From the NCBI GenBank assembly GCA_003116995.1, contig BDSL01000064.1:372001-436000 (forward strand): DNA of 64,000 bases, in the 5' to 3' direction. The DNA is from Yamagishiella unicocca (taxonomy: Eukaryota > Chlorophyta > Chlorophyceae > Chlamydomonadales > Volvocaceae). The position numbers and the translations under genes were made by a program. The notes beneath the pieces are model-generated. The model worked only from the letters and a program-made list of their open reading frames with translations. It ran no database searches and was not told the origin of the DNA. Position 1 is the first letter of the stretch. Each line of letters starts with the position of its first letter. Shown here piece by piece: positions 12,064-25,414 of this stretch.

Positions 12064-12350
12064 TCAACAAGGCGACCTGAAGCACTCGCAAGAAGGGGTG
12101 CCAAGGCCCCACAGTGGTCCAACCCTTCCAGGGAAGCCCCAGCGTTGCAACCCCCCCGAAGAAGGGCCCACTACCCCATAACCCACAGCACAGCGGATGG
12201 CACGATCCTGGAGATCAAACCCCGGGACAACAAGATAGGGCGCCACCATCCCCCAGCCCCTTCAGTTCTGTAGTCATAAATCGGCGCCAAACCTCCATGG
12301 CAGTAGTGGCTGCCAGGACCAGCACATCCCAGACACATATTTGACACGCG
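12064..12350 (-). pseudogene. Inverted decayed copy of the retroelement ORF
   Basis: Reading minus from about 12344, VWDVLVLAATTAMEVWRRFM matches VWDVVVLAAITAMEVGRRFM in the 9865-11232 ORF. The similarity then continues in other frames (GFPGRVGPLWGLG, then MGPWHPFLRV against VGPRHPFLRV). At least two frame changes show it is dead. Together with the plus copy it forms a tail-to-tail pair. Confidence 0.7.
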
Positions 12351-12421
12351 TAAAAAGGCCACCAAGCGCAATCGTCGAGAGCCCCACGAAACCCTATAAA
12401 CCTCACGCACGACATGTACGG

Positions 12422-12502
12422 CATTACGGTAACGTGGCGGGCTCGTGGCGGGCTCGTGGCGGGCTCCCCTGGCGGGCTCGTGGCGGGCACGTGGCGGCTC
12501 GC
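12422..12502. repeat. GTGGCGGGCTC-type 11-bp tandem repeat
   Basis: About six imperfect tandem units of GGCGGGCTCGT. No associated gene. Confidence 0.7.
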
Positions 12503-12633
12503 GCTCCCCGGATCGCTTCCGCTGTTCGTACGACTTCGCGCGTCGTACGACTTTACTGTCTCCATTTCAGCTTAAACCTGGTGTATGCGCTGTTGTGTAT
12601 GTATTGTGGGCGGACTGCGGTGGCGGTCACGAT

Positions 12634-12690
12634 GAGTACTAGTAACTCTTACAGTGTGCCCCAGACCGTAAGGTAGATCCATAGGGTGCA
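12634..12690 (-). repeat. Dispersed 3' tail module, minus copy
   Basis: TTACAGTGTGCCCCAGACCG is the reverse complement of the tail word GGTCTGG..CCCACTGTAA, followed by the matching GATCCATAGGG stretch. Confidence 0.6.
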
Positions 12691-14383
12691 TGACTGACAG
12701 AGACACTGAAAGAGACGCAGGGAGAAGAACAAACAGTCCAATACAGTCCAATCGCGATACGGCAGACTACCAGGATCCCTGAACAAGAGTTTTTAAAAAA
12801 GCGGCACCAAGAGCCCATGAGGAAGTGGCCAAAATGGCCTCCTTATCGGTAGTCCAGCAACTGCAGCCCAGGCATGTGAGCTGGGTTCATTGGGTGTCTG
12901 CTCCTGCTTCTGGAACAGCCACGTGCTTTCTCAGTTTCTCTGGTTCAGGTATGGAGCCTGCACTTGTGACAGTGTTGCAGTGGGCTCCAGGCCAAAGGCA
13001 GGTGCTGCGGCGCAGTGTGCACGTCATCATTACAGTCATAACTTTCCAGTGTGGTGTGTCTGGATGAGTGCTTCAGATTGATGCCAACAGGCAACAAGAA
13101 ACGTCGTTTTAGGTAGGTCTCTAGCCCACTGTATTCGTAACGAATACTACAAACGTCGACATCCTATGCGCTAAGTGAACCCACCAGTGATCAGGGGTGT
13201 GCACCAGACGACCATAAACAGTTAGTAGTGAAGCCGCGCCCATTCCTGACGGCGGGTGCACCTCGCGGCACCTAAAGAGCTGTGCCCCGCCCACATAGTA
13301 AAAGCGCGTAGTTCTTCGTACAGTCGCACAACAATAGTACTGTGGGTCGCCGTGGTGAGATGTCACTCTGAGAGAGAGCAGTGAGAGCGGTGAGCTACGC
13401 AAATACACTTCTCACTCTCCTCGACAGCCATAGATCAATCGCTCGGGTTAGGAAGAGCGGGGTTGGAAAGAGCTCTTTTCCGCGCAGCAGCGACATCTCT
13501 GTTTTGAAGTAATTAAAGCCAATAATACAAATGACCGAAAAAGCCACGTTCAGAGGTTTCGGTTGCGCACGACGCCGCATCAAGATCGACTCGTAAGTAG
13601 ATAGCAGCAGATCAGCATCACGTCAGCAGCAGCCGTAAAAGTAGGCGAATCCTAATCGCCCACAATAATGATCCAAATGGAGGAAAAACGTGGTTTTCAC
13701 TCGAGGCGCGAATGGACCGCCGAGGTAGCAGGGTCGCGACAAGGCGCGACATCGCAGCAGCCCAACACGGCCCCACCGTGCCGACCAGCGCACGAATGCA
13801 ATAGAGGCGAAAGACACGTCGCCGGCAGCACCAACCACGCCAATATATCGATGCGCAAGTTATAACTATGTCACATTATTTCAATGTGAACTCGCCCCGA
13901 CTGCGACGCCTCGCTCGCCGTTACATGGAGATGACGACAATCACCACCACCACCACCATCAGGAGTTCAGGACCACCACCATCATCAGCACCACCATCAC
14001 AAGCGTCACCACCATCGCATCCAAGAAATCGACACGAGCTTGCATTCGAAGCCGCGCCGCCGCCCTCCGCCGACCAGCAGCCAGGCTACGCCAGACCGCA
14101 CCACGACCCTCGTCCAAAATACAGTTTCAGTACGGCACCAACCTGCCAGTGTACGGATAGATCCTACGCAGACGGTGCTTGTGGGGCTTCCCTCACCACC
14201 GCCCGTCAGCCGCACACGCCACATCCCAGTAGCAGCGGCATTATTCCGCCAACAAGTTCGTGATTGTCATGTATGAGTACGACCCCAGACAAACACATCA
14301 AACACGGTCCCTCATGCAGATCTCGGCACACCCGCGAGTCCAATCCCCCGGCCTCATCTTCACCATCGTGAGTCAGTTGGCAG
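12691..14383. other. Downstream flank of the cyclic-nucleotide-domain gene, no gene seen
   Basis: Contains a weak plus copy of the tail module near 13113-13152, GAGAGA and CACCACCAC microsatellites (13370-13395, 13935-14000) and no supported ORF. Confidence 0.4.
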
Positions 14384-14388
14384 TTACA
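14384..14388 (-). terminator. TGTAA polyadenylation signal
   Basis: TGTAA on minus, 127 bp beyond the TGA/TAA-type stop of the 24-exon gene at 14515. TGTAA is the established volvocine poly(A) signal. Its place supports the longer C-terminal exon of that gene; I found none between 14515 and the earlier alternative stop at 15217. Confidence 0.55.
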
Positions 14389-14514
14389 AGTTACGTCCCG
14401 GCGACAAGTTCTAACGACCAGATCCGCACTGGCGCCGGAAGCCGAAGTCCAAGGGGACACATAGTGAGGGCTTTGTAAAGCACATGCGTGTACCGGTGTC
14501 ACCGAGGGACCGGG

Positions 14515-17500
14515 CTAATGAACAAATGGCTGCTGGCTGTGGCGCTGCCCTGTGATCTGGTCGCTACGATGATGATGGTGGTGGTGGTGGTTATTAGGGG
14601 ACTGGAGGCCGCCGCCGCCGTCAAAGCCGCCGTCCATACCCGGCCGCGCGCCGCCGATGCTCGGCAAGCCAAACAAGTCGAGCTGACCCACGGGTCGCTT
14701 ACTTCCGCCCGTGCCCGCCGCGTCCGCATCCCGCCTCGCCAGTCCCGCGCGAATCGCCATATCGTCCGCAGTGTAGCCGTACTGCGACAAATCCATCAGA
14801 GGGGTGCCAAGCCGTGAACCGCCGCCGCCGCCGCCGGCTCTGCCCCGCGCCGCCGCCGCCGGCTCCGAAGCCGGGTAGGAGGCGGCCGGGTGATGGTGGT
14901 AGCGCTGAGCCAGAGCCGCGGCAGTGCCCTCTCGCCGGCCCGGTGAACCGAGGCCGGTGCGCTGCTGGGACCACCTGCGAGGACGAGCGTCGTACAACGG
15001 TCGTACCCAGGTCGTACAGGGGTCGTACAGGACCGCAAGATTGCGTTCCCATAAGCGAACATGGCGCGGGCATGGCGCGGGATGGCTTGTACGGCATCCC
15101 AAACCCGCCCCCAATCGCGCGACCGACCCTGGCTCGCCGGCGCGGGCGCCGGGCCTGCCTGCAGATGCACGACGCGCATCAACCACGTCTAAGGTTGGCC
15201 GCTCCGATACCGGCACCTACTTTTTGGACCAGCGTGTCAGGATATATTTGAGGTCGTCCAGGGAGGGCTCCGACAGCTTGCGGTTCTGGAGCGGAGGTGC
15301 CTCCGTGTCCACCTGCGGATTGGACGAGCGGGTCGGGGGGGGGGGGCGAGGGATCGGAAAGGGGCGATCGTCCAACCTCCTGCTCACCCACCCCTCTCCA
15401 TGTGCCAACTATCCTGTCCCGTTGCGTAATGCGTTTTTCATACAACCCCTCTCCGACCCCGCCCTGCCATACACGCCACTCTACCCCACCGCACCCCATT
15501 CCCACGCGCTTCCCCCTCCCCTTCCCACCGCTCTTCCTCCCAGGCCATCCCAACCCATCCCGACCCGACCCGACCCACCTCCAAAGGCAGCTCCGGCCCC
15601 TCCAGCGCCTTCAGCGGCATACTCTGCTCTCGGCGAAGGCTGCCGCCCGGCCGTTGCAGACCGTTAACGCCAGCCAGGTCTCGGAGCGACACACCCCGCC
15701 GCCTGGGGCCGCGGCCGCCTGGTCGCTCTCCCCCCGTGCCACCGTTACTGGCCGAGCGGCCGCCGATGCCGCCAGTGAATGCAACGCCGCTTTCGACAAC
15801 GGGGGCAGTCATGCGACTGATTGAGGAGTAATAGCCGAGCAGCTCCCGGGGCATGCCGAACTGGTAGGTGGGGGCCACATCCATGGAGCGGAGGCCGCGG
15901 GGAGGCGGCCGAGGGGTGTGTGCGTCGGGGGGGGTGGCGGTGCCAGTGACGGAGGCGGAGGTGGTGCCTGGGAGGGCCGGAAGGACGGTGGTGGTCTGTC
16001 CGCCAGAGGGGGAGGTGGCCCTGGGGTTGGGTACCTGCGGGAGGGAGGGAGGGAGGGAGGGAGAGGGGGCGAGGAAGGGGAGGGGAGGGAGGAACGGTGG
16101 GTTTCGGTGGGTCGAGTGGGAAAGAAGTCAAGGGAGGCGGATCACAAGCCGTGGACCGGAAGCATACGAAACGTGCCGTACGAGTACGAGGTGTCCTTTG
16201 CAAGGGGGGGGCCACTCACCGGCGCCGTCCCGAGAGACGACATCCGCCCGCCGTGCCGCGGCGAGCCGCCGCCTCGCGACGATCCACCTTCCACGAGCGC
16301 CGTCTCGTATACCAGCATGCGAGGAAGGATGACGACGCTGTCTGGGCTGGCCTCCGGCCCCGGCCCCGCCGCCACCGCCGGCGCCACCGCCGCCGTGGTC
16401 GCTGGTTGCTCCCGGAACGGCGACTGCCTTGAAGGAGACATGCGAGATATACCAGCTCCAGGGGAGACCTCACCCGTGAAGACTGGGCCACTGTTGCCTA
16501 AAAAGGAGGCGCCACTGACTCCAGTGAATGAAGGATTGCCGCCGCCGGTGAAGGACGGGTTGCCGCCGCCGGTGAATGAGGAAGCGCGGCCGGTGAAAGA
16601 GGAGGCGCGGCCGGTGATTGAAGAGCCGCGGCCGTTGCGTGCGGTGCCGGCGTTGAATGTGGGGCTGATGGCTCGGAGGAAGTGGTGCTGGTGGATCGGG
16701 TTGGCGTTGTCCCAGTTGAAGGAGGAGGAGGTAGAGGGGGGGAGGGAGGCGGCGGAGTAGGGCGGGACGGGGGAGGTGGCGGAGTAGGGCTCCAGGGGCC
16801 CCATGGACATGATGGTGGACTGGCGGTTGGAGCTGTGCCTGGCGGTTGCCGACGAGGCGGCAGGCTGGAGGGCGGGGGAAGTGGGGTTGGGGGAAGAGGG
16901 GGTTATTTACGAGGTGTTCACGAGGGCGTGGGAGGAGCATTTGAACGAGTTGGAAAGACGCTTGGCCGGGAATAAACCATGAACGTGTATAATAATTAAT
17001 AAACCAGGAATGAGTATATAATTTATATTTTATAATGCCCGGCGGCCCCCGGCGTGGTTCGAAACCAACGAACGGCGCGCACATCCCCCCCGCCCCGCAC
17101 CCATGTTCACCCGTACCTGTACGACAGCGGTGGCGGAAAGCACCGCCGACGGCATCGCGCCCGTGGTGACGTGCCCCCCTGGAGCCGTACGTTTGTACGG
17201 ATTGCTCGGCGGCACGTGGACCTGACCCGCCGCGAGCGGGATTGACGACGCGCCCAGGCATGCGCTGGACCGTGTCGGCGTCAGCGGCGGCGGCGGCGAC
17301 GTCGCCGCCGCCGCCGCCGTCGCAGCGGCGACCACGCCCGACGGAGACAATTGCAGCTGCGCCGCCAAATGGGACGCCGCCAGTGTGAGCGGCTCCACAT
17401 GCAACAGGCTAGACACACCGGGCAGCACCGACGATTGGGAAAAGGTCGACAGCCTAGGCTGCCGCCATGACTCATCGCCGCGGTACGAATCCTCGCCGAA

Positions 17501-20500
17501 GCTGCTGGTGCCGTACGTGTCTCCGCTGCCCGCCTGGGGCGGCGACAGCGCTGGCAGGGGCTCTGTGAAGGGCGAGCCTTCCGAATCCGACACCGCCACC
17601 CGCGCCGCCGCCGGCGGCGTCGTCGGGCCGTTGTCGGTTTCATCGTTGGCGGCGGCGGCGAAACTCAGTCTGACAGACCGCGGGGTTTGCTGTTGGTACG
17701 ACGAGGGGGCGGCGGAGGATGTAACGGACCCAACCGACCTGCACTGCGGCTCAACCGACACCAAAGTGTGGCCGCGGCCAGAGCTGCCGTACGAGTACGA
17801 CCCGTCGTCGCCACCGTACGACCCGTCGTACACCTCGCCGTCGTCGTTGCAGTACGACACGCTGTTGGCTTTGCGCAGTGAGGTGACGGAGTCGACGCTG
17901 CTGAGCGTGGGGCTGACCACCTTGACCAGGTCCGAGTGGTTCTCGAGCACCAACATCGCGACGTTGCCAGCGAAGGGAAGTCCCAGCTGGTTGCGGTGCG
18001 CGGCTCGGGGGCGGCCGTTACGTGACTTGCCGCCCGCGGGATCGGGCAGCAGGGTCAGAGAGGAGCGGTCCAGGCAGCTGGATGAGTTGGAGGACTGAGC
18101 GGGGAGGGAGGGAAGGGAAGGGAGGGGAAGGGAAGGGAGGGTTGCAAGGAAGGAGGGGAGAGGAAGGGAGGGAGGGTGGGGTGTTTTGGTTGCGAGGCAG
18201 GATTTCGTACCGAGACAGCTGTCCGTTGGATCCAACGGCAGTACGACGATGCAGAATGGTAATGCAACGCACCGGCAACTGCCTCCGCACCCCAGGGCTG
18301 CTTCGTACGACCGGCTCCCCAACCAATCTTGAGCATCAGCAAACCGCCAAGAAGCGATATCGCCCAACAAGCCAACCGCCCTCCAGATGCACCACAAGCG
18401 ACATTCATACCTGCTGCAGCGGCAGCGGCGGTGGCGCCTCCAGCCCCAGCTCCCTCGCCATCCCTGGACTCGGTGCCCTCATCTTCGTGCGAGGTATGGA
18501 CACAGCCTGGGCCACTACCGTCGTGACGTGCTGCTGCGGATCTCGGTGCTGGTGCTGATCCCATTGCTGCTGCTGCTGCTGCTGCTGATCATGCTGCTGC
18601 TGCTGCTGCTGCTGAGAGAGACCGCCTGACGCGGCGGGCCCGAAGGGCCCGCCACCACCACCGGGGGTAGCACCTCCGGAACCAGCTCCGGAACCAGCTC
18701 CAGAACCAGCTCCGGAACCAGCTCCTACGCCGGACCGCCGTGACGCCGGCAGCGTGTCCAATACGGACTGCCCCACCGCCGCCACCAGCTTCATAATGTC
18801 GCCGTGCTGTACGGCGCCCAGTACGAACAGTGACGGGTCAGCTGCGGCCGCTGCGTAGCCTAATTGGGATTGGATTTCGGTGGGGCGGGGCGCAAGGGAG
18901 GGGGGGTTACATAAAGGAACCAGCAACGCGAAACAGTAAAAGGGGGAGGGAGAGATCGTACTGAGTTGTTCGGGTGGTGACACGGTGAGGGTGAGGCCCC
19001 ATGCAGAGATTTGTGTTTTTGCCTTCTACAGCGCTACGCTGAGCCTGTACGGTAGTTGGATGGCGCCACGTAAGCCTAACCCCCAACCGCCTCCAACCGC
19101 CGCGCCCAACGTCGTGCCCCAGCCTCACCTGTCAGGTTGCCGGATGTCATCGCCTCCGCCCCCGGTGTCTTGGGAATGTAGTGCTGCAGGAAGGTGGCCG
19201 ACTCGGGCATGGAGGAGCCCCGGCTGTCCATCATGGCGGCGGAGGTCTGGGCGGGGTGCGGAAGAGGGAGGGAGGGGAGGAGGAGGGAGGGAGGGGTACG
19301 GAAGAGGGAGGGAGGGGTTTCGAGGGAGACCCGTGGACGCGAGAAACACCGTTTAGGACAAGACGTTTTGAGATGCATGCTGGAGACCTTGGGTAAGGAA
19401 AAGACGGAGGTCGTATGTCGACCTTCGGCGGCTAAGCGAACGGGAAGGGAGGAGGAGAGAAGGCGCCAGGGAGGCGGTGGTGAGGAGACCCGGGTACACG
19501 ACACATGAGGCGGAGGGCAATGAGTGGTGGGGTCCAGAGGAGGGAAGAAGCGAGGGGCGCAGTCGGACCCGCCCGCCCTGAAAGATCTCCCCCCGTACGG
19601 CACGGTACGTCCCGGTACGACACGGTCCGACCCGGCCAACCAACTCGCTGGATTGCTCCTAGGAACCGCGGGAGGGTGGATCGAGTCCTCACTCCGGTCA
19701 AACCCAATTGCAAACCCGGCTCGTGAACGTCGCTGCTTCATTGCTCAATCGCGCACCAAGCCCCCAGTATACAAGGGCTGGGAGGTCCCTGACCCACCGA
19801 CCCATCGACCCACCTGACGCACGCCGACCATGTGCACCGCCCGCTCCCGATGTACCTCAGCCTGTACGACACGGACCGAGGGGAGGGGTACGACAATGAG
19901 AGCCGATAGGGTGGATTCAATTGCCCGGCTCGATCCTTCAAGGGGCCCTTCTTTGCGGGCGCGACGCCTCGATGGGCGCGTGTACGCTTGGGGGCGGAAA
20001 ACCGTGTGTGGGGGGGGAGCATCGAAACCCAACCGCCGTTGCACGACGCGTGAGGCTCGGCTTGGGGACGGGGCCCAGCGGCCTCACCGACAACACGTGC
20101 GACCACGTGGCCAAGCCGCCCAGCAGCAAGGGCTCAGCCCCATGGCTCCAGGGCGGGCCGGTTTTCGGCGAGGCGGCACGTGGCATGTGGAGCAGCGGAC
20201 GCGCCGGAGGGCAGAAGGCCGCCCCTGGGGTGCCCTGGGGTGCGCGCGGCTGCTGCTGCTGCTGCTGCTGGCGCGATGTTCTGGTCACAGTGGTGTGCTG
20301 CTAAGGGGTGCTGCTAAGGAGCTCATGCGCGGCCAAGATGGACTGTTGATCGCAGCGGCCGATGGCGAACGGTTTTACTTCGCGTTCTGTTCCTACAAGG
20401 GACGCACCGCTAGGCACCAGTCTCAAAAAACTGTGCAGATTTCGCCTACCACCGAATGCGGTGGCGACAGTCACAGCAACCCAAAGGTTTTGGGCAATGC

Positions 20501-23500
20501 TGCAGCGTATTCCGAGAAATAAAAGCGGGACGAGCAACCCTCAGTGCTTGCGCACGTCGTTGGCAAAGCGGTTTATGCTTTGCAAGCGCAGAGGGACAAG
20601 GGGTACGGCAGGTCCAAAAAGTCCGTCGTACAGCAACCCGTGGGTTGATGTCCTCAAAACCCTAAACCCAAAAACTTCGCCGTACATGGAAGGGTTGCGA
20701 CAGAACAGTTCCCTGGCTTCTCATATGATGAGGTCACGGACATGGGCCCCTCTTCATTGCCCGGGTTCGTCCGGGCTTGAGGACACTGCAACGTCTATTC
20801 GTCCGGGCTTGAGGACACTGTAACGTATTTAGGATAGCGCCCTCAAGGCATGGTCGGCAGGTGCCTGACTCGGTCGAGACACCTCTCCCAAAAACCCACG
20901 AGGCAAGTGAAGCAACACGCAACTGGTGCAAATGGCGTGTAGGTATGGAATCTGTTTACAAACGGTGCTCGGAAGAAACACCTGCACCTGCATAGTTGTC
21001 AACGACCCTATGCGATTGTGGCGCCTAATCGATATGTTTTCTCACAAACCAAGAGCCTTGGGTGCGCAATTCGCTACGACTCGAAGTGCGATGGGGGCAT
21101 CCGGCCGTGCGGGACAAGTTCGAAGCTTGTTCATCTACCAGAGCCAATAATTACGTACGGGTTCAACACATAAACAACAGTTTTAGCCCTTCCAAGCCGG
21201 CCGTAGTTTTTAATAAGCTGGATTACGATCCCGATCCCGCCACCGGGCATTCCCGGGTTGCCGAGTAGACCCGGTTACACAACGGGGGGGAATGGATTCG
21301 GGTTTCTGGTTCCGTTTGGGCATGTGTTCTCGGCGCACAGTGTGTCCTGATCCTATCGACCCAAACCCTATTTGAAAAGGGGATTAAAGCCGCAGGATAT
21401 CTACAAGGCTTACATGAAGTGTGACCTTGCACAAACGGCGTGCATAACTGTGCAACGCATCCACGGCTTCGATGCTAGCACTGTACATATTTATGGACTA
21501 ACCGAGGAGTAATAACAGGAAAATCGCCAGGCAAGTGAGGGTGTCGAGGCATTGAGTGACGAACTCATTACCAGCGGACTTCGGGATTTGTGGCTGCATT
21601 GACCGCAATGCCCGAGGGTTTGAATATAACCCTGACCCTCAGTCCCCCAACATACGTGACAGCTCGGACAGCAAGTGTTTGTTGCTCCACAGGCCGACCG
21701 CGACGGATTTGCAGGCGAACGTTGCCAAGAAAGCACGTTAGTGTTCTTCTAGTAGTAGACGAGGATAATTTTAATGGAAAACGCCCATCCGTGCTGACTG
21801 CCCAGTTATTGGGTTACGAGGTTATGAAGTACAATACAGGAACAGCGGCCGGGCCGTGAACCTGAGACTGCATTCCAAACTATATAATGGCGGATAAGGA
21901 TAACCTCAAGAGATTAGGGCCTGGAGGGGTGGTTGCGGCAGATATGATGTACCGGTATTATGTCGAATTGCCCGCCGAGTTGGCGGGAATAAAGATCGCA
22001 CTTTTATTGGCTTTTACGGCAGCAGCGATACGCTAGAATTCTTGGCGACGCTGCCATTTCTAATCCTTTGCGCCGAGGAGTGGCGAAACTCGTTCCAGCA
22101 CATGTCACGCAGCATTCTCCCTCCCAAGCCACCACAGAACCATCAACGGCCCACCACTTACCTACACAGAGGGAAGATTGCGGGCACATGGAAGAAATAA
22201 TAAACACATGAGCAGTGCAGGCCATCGAGACCTTCTCGCTGATAAAGCGCAATCCGAAGTGGACGGCTGCGCTGCGCCATGAGCAGTATCAGCCACGGCA
22301 TTAAAAACGTCGCGTGAAGTCCTAACGATATCACTGCCATGCAACATAAGCAATGCAATGCCGGCGCCGGTCTAATCCGCATACCAATCGCCTCGTCCGG
22401 TTCGTTCGTCCTCTTGACAAATGGGCGTCGATCACACAGCCGCGAGGAAGCGTCCGAAAGAGGCACAAGTCCGACGAGCATAAGCACAACTCACTTGTCT
22501 CCGAACCAGCTCTCGTAGCATGATGGCCTGCTCCCGGCCGAAGATCTGCTCCAGAGCCGACTGGCCGCCCGTCACCTCCAGAGACATGACCTGCGGAAGG
22601 AGGCAGCGGGAGGGCGAGGGGGGGGAAGATAGCCCGTGGACTGGGAAGCCGATTAGGACCCCCCCCTCCCGTGGGCGAGGGGGAAGGGGGGTTTAGGGTT
22701 TTGCGAGGAGATAGTGGGGAAGCGCGGGCTCACGTGTGCGATCTCCAGGGAGGGTACCCCGCTTCGTCGCGGAGGGGCTGGAGAGACTTTGTAATGTTGC
22801 GGCAGCCCGCACCTCCCTTCCCAGCCCCGAAGCATGCCGGACACGAGCTGCAAGGGGCATTTTGAAGCGGGGCTAGGAGGGAAGCGAAACCCTGCCCTGC
22901 CCTGCCCTGCCCTTCTCCCTGAGCCCCGACCGTTGGACCCACCTTCACGTTCGTTGCCGCGATCACCGTGAAGCACGTGTTCTTGCCGTGCAGCACCATG
23001 CCGTTGACCACGTCGCCGCGGGAGAGCAGCGCGAGCTGTAGATCGCATGTGTATTGAGGCGGGAGGGGGCGGGGGGGGGCGGGGTGGTGACGGAGGGGCA
23101 AAGGAAGGCCCGTGTAAAACAGACAAACCGTTGAAAACAGACGTGTCGAGATGCATGCTGGAGAACTTGGTTGAGGAAACTAAAGACGGAGGTCGTGGTG
23201 ACGGAGGAGGGGGTGTAGGACGAGCAGGGCAGTCCCGACAATGTGCTTGGGCTGCGTCGGGGGCGGCATCGAGGGTGGGTGGCGGTTGGGTTTGCTCCCA
23301 TCGTACGACATGCCGTACCTCGTACACACATGGCTGCTGCCGCTTCCTGATGCTCTTTCCGCCGTTGCCCAGGCCCGCCACGTTCGTCCCGTCGGTGGAG
23401 CTGTTGGCGCCCGCCATGGCTCCCGAGGTGGAGGTGGAGCCGCCCCCGGCGCCGTCCATGGGGCGGTCGCTGCCGGGGGGCACCTGGGCGGGTTAGAGGG

Positions 23501-25383
23501 TTGGAGGGTTGGCGGGTTGGAGGGTTGGCGGGTTGGCGGGTTGGCGGGTTGGAGGGTTGGCGGGTTGGAGGGTTGGAGGGTTGGCGGGTTGGCGGGGTTG
23601 CAAGAAAGGACCGGTTACGCGACGTGGGAAGTGTAGGTGGCGCACAGGCGCCCGGGGGGGTTACAAGTTAAAAACCGGTAACTCGACTGGGGTAATGTAG
23701 TGGGTGCATAGCCTTCATAGCCCGGGGGGGGGGGCGAGACAGCACCAGTCCACGGCATGTGGGGAGTGCGCTCCCCCCCGGCTGCCCCCCCCTCCCTTCA
23801 GCCCCACCCACCTGTGTGGGCGAGTCAGCCACCCACAGCATCTTGGCCTGCCCCTCCACGATGAAGAAGAGGCGGCTGGGCGGGCAGGAGGGGTCCACGA
23901 TCGTGGAGCCCGCACTGAAGGTCTCGTCCTGCAGGCGGCATTAGAAACCGCGCGTGGTGTTCCTTATTTATAACAACAGGAAAGGAAGGGAGCCGAAACC
24001 CCTGCCCAGCTCCGCGAAGCTACCTAAGACAGCAGGTGGGTGTTAATAACCCGCTAAGCCACACGTTTGCGTGTATTTTTCTGCGTTCGTTTTTTCCGTG
24101 CCTGGGAAATTACAGCGAAGCCAAGGGGATCTAGCCCAGGGGAAACATCGAATGTTATGCTTTACGTCAGGGCCCGTGCTTGTGCTCGTGCGAGGAGTCC
24201 GCATGAGGCTCAATAAGAAGAAAGGTGTGGACGGGGGGGAGGGCGGCGCGAGGGCGGGGGCAGCAGCGGTGCATGGAGGCCAAGGGCCTAACTAGGCAAC
24301 AGCGCGGGCGCACCTGGCAGTTGATGGCGATCCTGGTGAGGATACTCTGGCTGGAGGCGTTGGACAGGATGGCCATGCCCTACATTGGAAATGATTAGTT
24401 GGTGTCGGTTGGGAGTTAGTTGCCGTTGGAATTGACACAGACGGATGAGCAAGGCAGGAGGGGTGGGGTGTGTTGACGGACCCCGCACCTACCTCCCACC
24501 CAACTACCAGTCATCGCCGCCCCAACCAACAGCCGATCCCAACCACCAACCAACCCCAACCACCCCCTCTCACCTGCAGCACCTCCAGTCGGGCGTGCAG
24601 CGATTTCTGCATCTGGCTGCGGATGAGGCGGTTGTAGCCCACCTTCGTCACGATCGCGAACTCGGTCAACTGGCGGCGGATGGGCAAGCGAGATCGGGGG
24701 ATCGAAACCCAAAGTTGCGGGCTCCAAGGGAGCGGTGGGCGCGGAAAGGGGTGGGAGATCCGAAACCGCCGGGCCCAGCAACCCCCAACCGCCGTCCGTG
24801 GCCGGGGTGCCGTACCTGTGTGCAGCGGGCCGAGAAGTTCCGCTTCTTGTCGCTGGCGACGGATGCATTGGTGCCGCCGCCGCCAGCCGAGGAGGAGCCG
24901 GTCCCCACCTGCAGCGCCGGCAGCGTGCCGAACTGCTGGCCGCTGGTGCGCACCGCGAAGTCGTCGGAGGTGCGGCGGGCCTCGTTGTAGCGGCTGAGGA
25001 CCACCTCACCCTGTGTATGTAAGTGTGTGCGCGTGTGTTTGTATGTGTTATGTGCGTATGTGGCCGGGGGGGAGGTGTGGGGGGGGGAGGTGTGTGGGGG
25101 GGAAGGTGTGGGGGGGAGGGGCGTGGGGGGGGGAGGTGTGGGGGGGGGGGAGGTGTGGGGGGGGAGGTGGAGGTGTGTGGGGGGGAGGTGTGTGGGGGGG
25201 AGGTGTGGGGGGAGGTGTGTGTGGGGGGGAGGTGTGTGTGGGGGGAGGTGTGTGGGGGGGGAGGTGTGTGGGGGGGAAGGTGTGGGGGGGGAGGTGTGTG
25301 GGGGGAGACGCATGGGGTGGGTGGGCGGGCGGGCAGAGCGGCTTGATGGCAGGTAGTGCCGCGAATGGCGGCGGCGAAGAGCG

Positions 25384-25414
<31 letters not shown>

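Noticed and set aside
14565..14600. His-run coding GATGATGATGGTGGTGG microsatellite as an independent feature
   Set aside because: It lies inside the last exon of the CNBD gene model and is adequately described there.
19938..20288. Possible extra exon of the CNBD gene (PWSHGAEPLLLGGLATWSHV)
   Set aside because: No splice pair giving a length divisible by three could be fixed, as required between two phase-0 junctions; left as intron.
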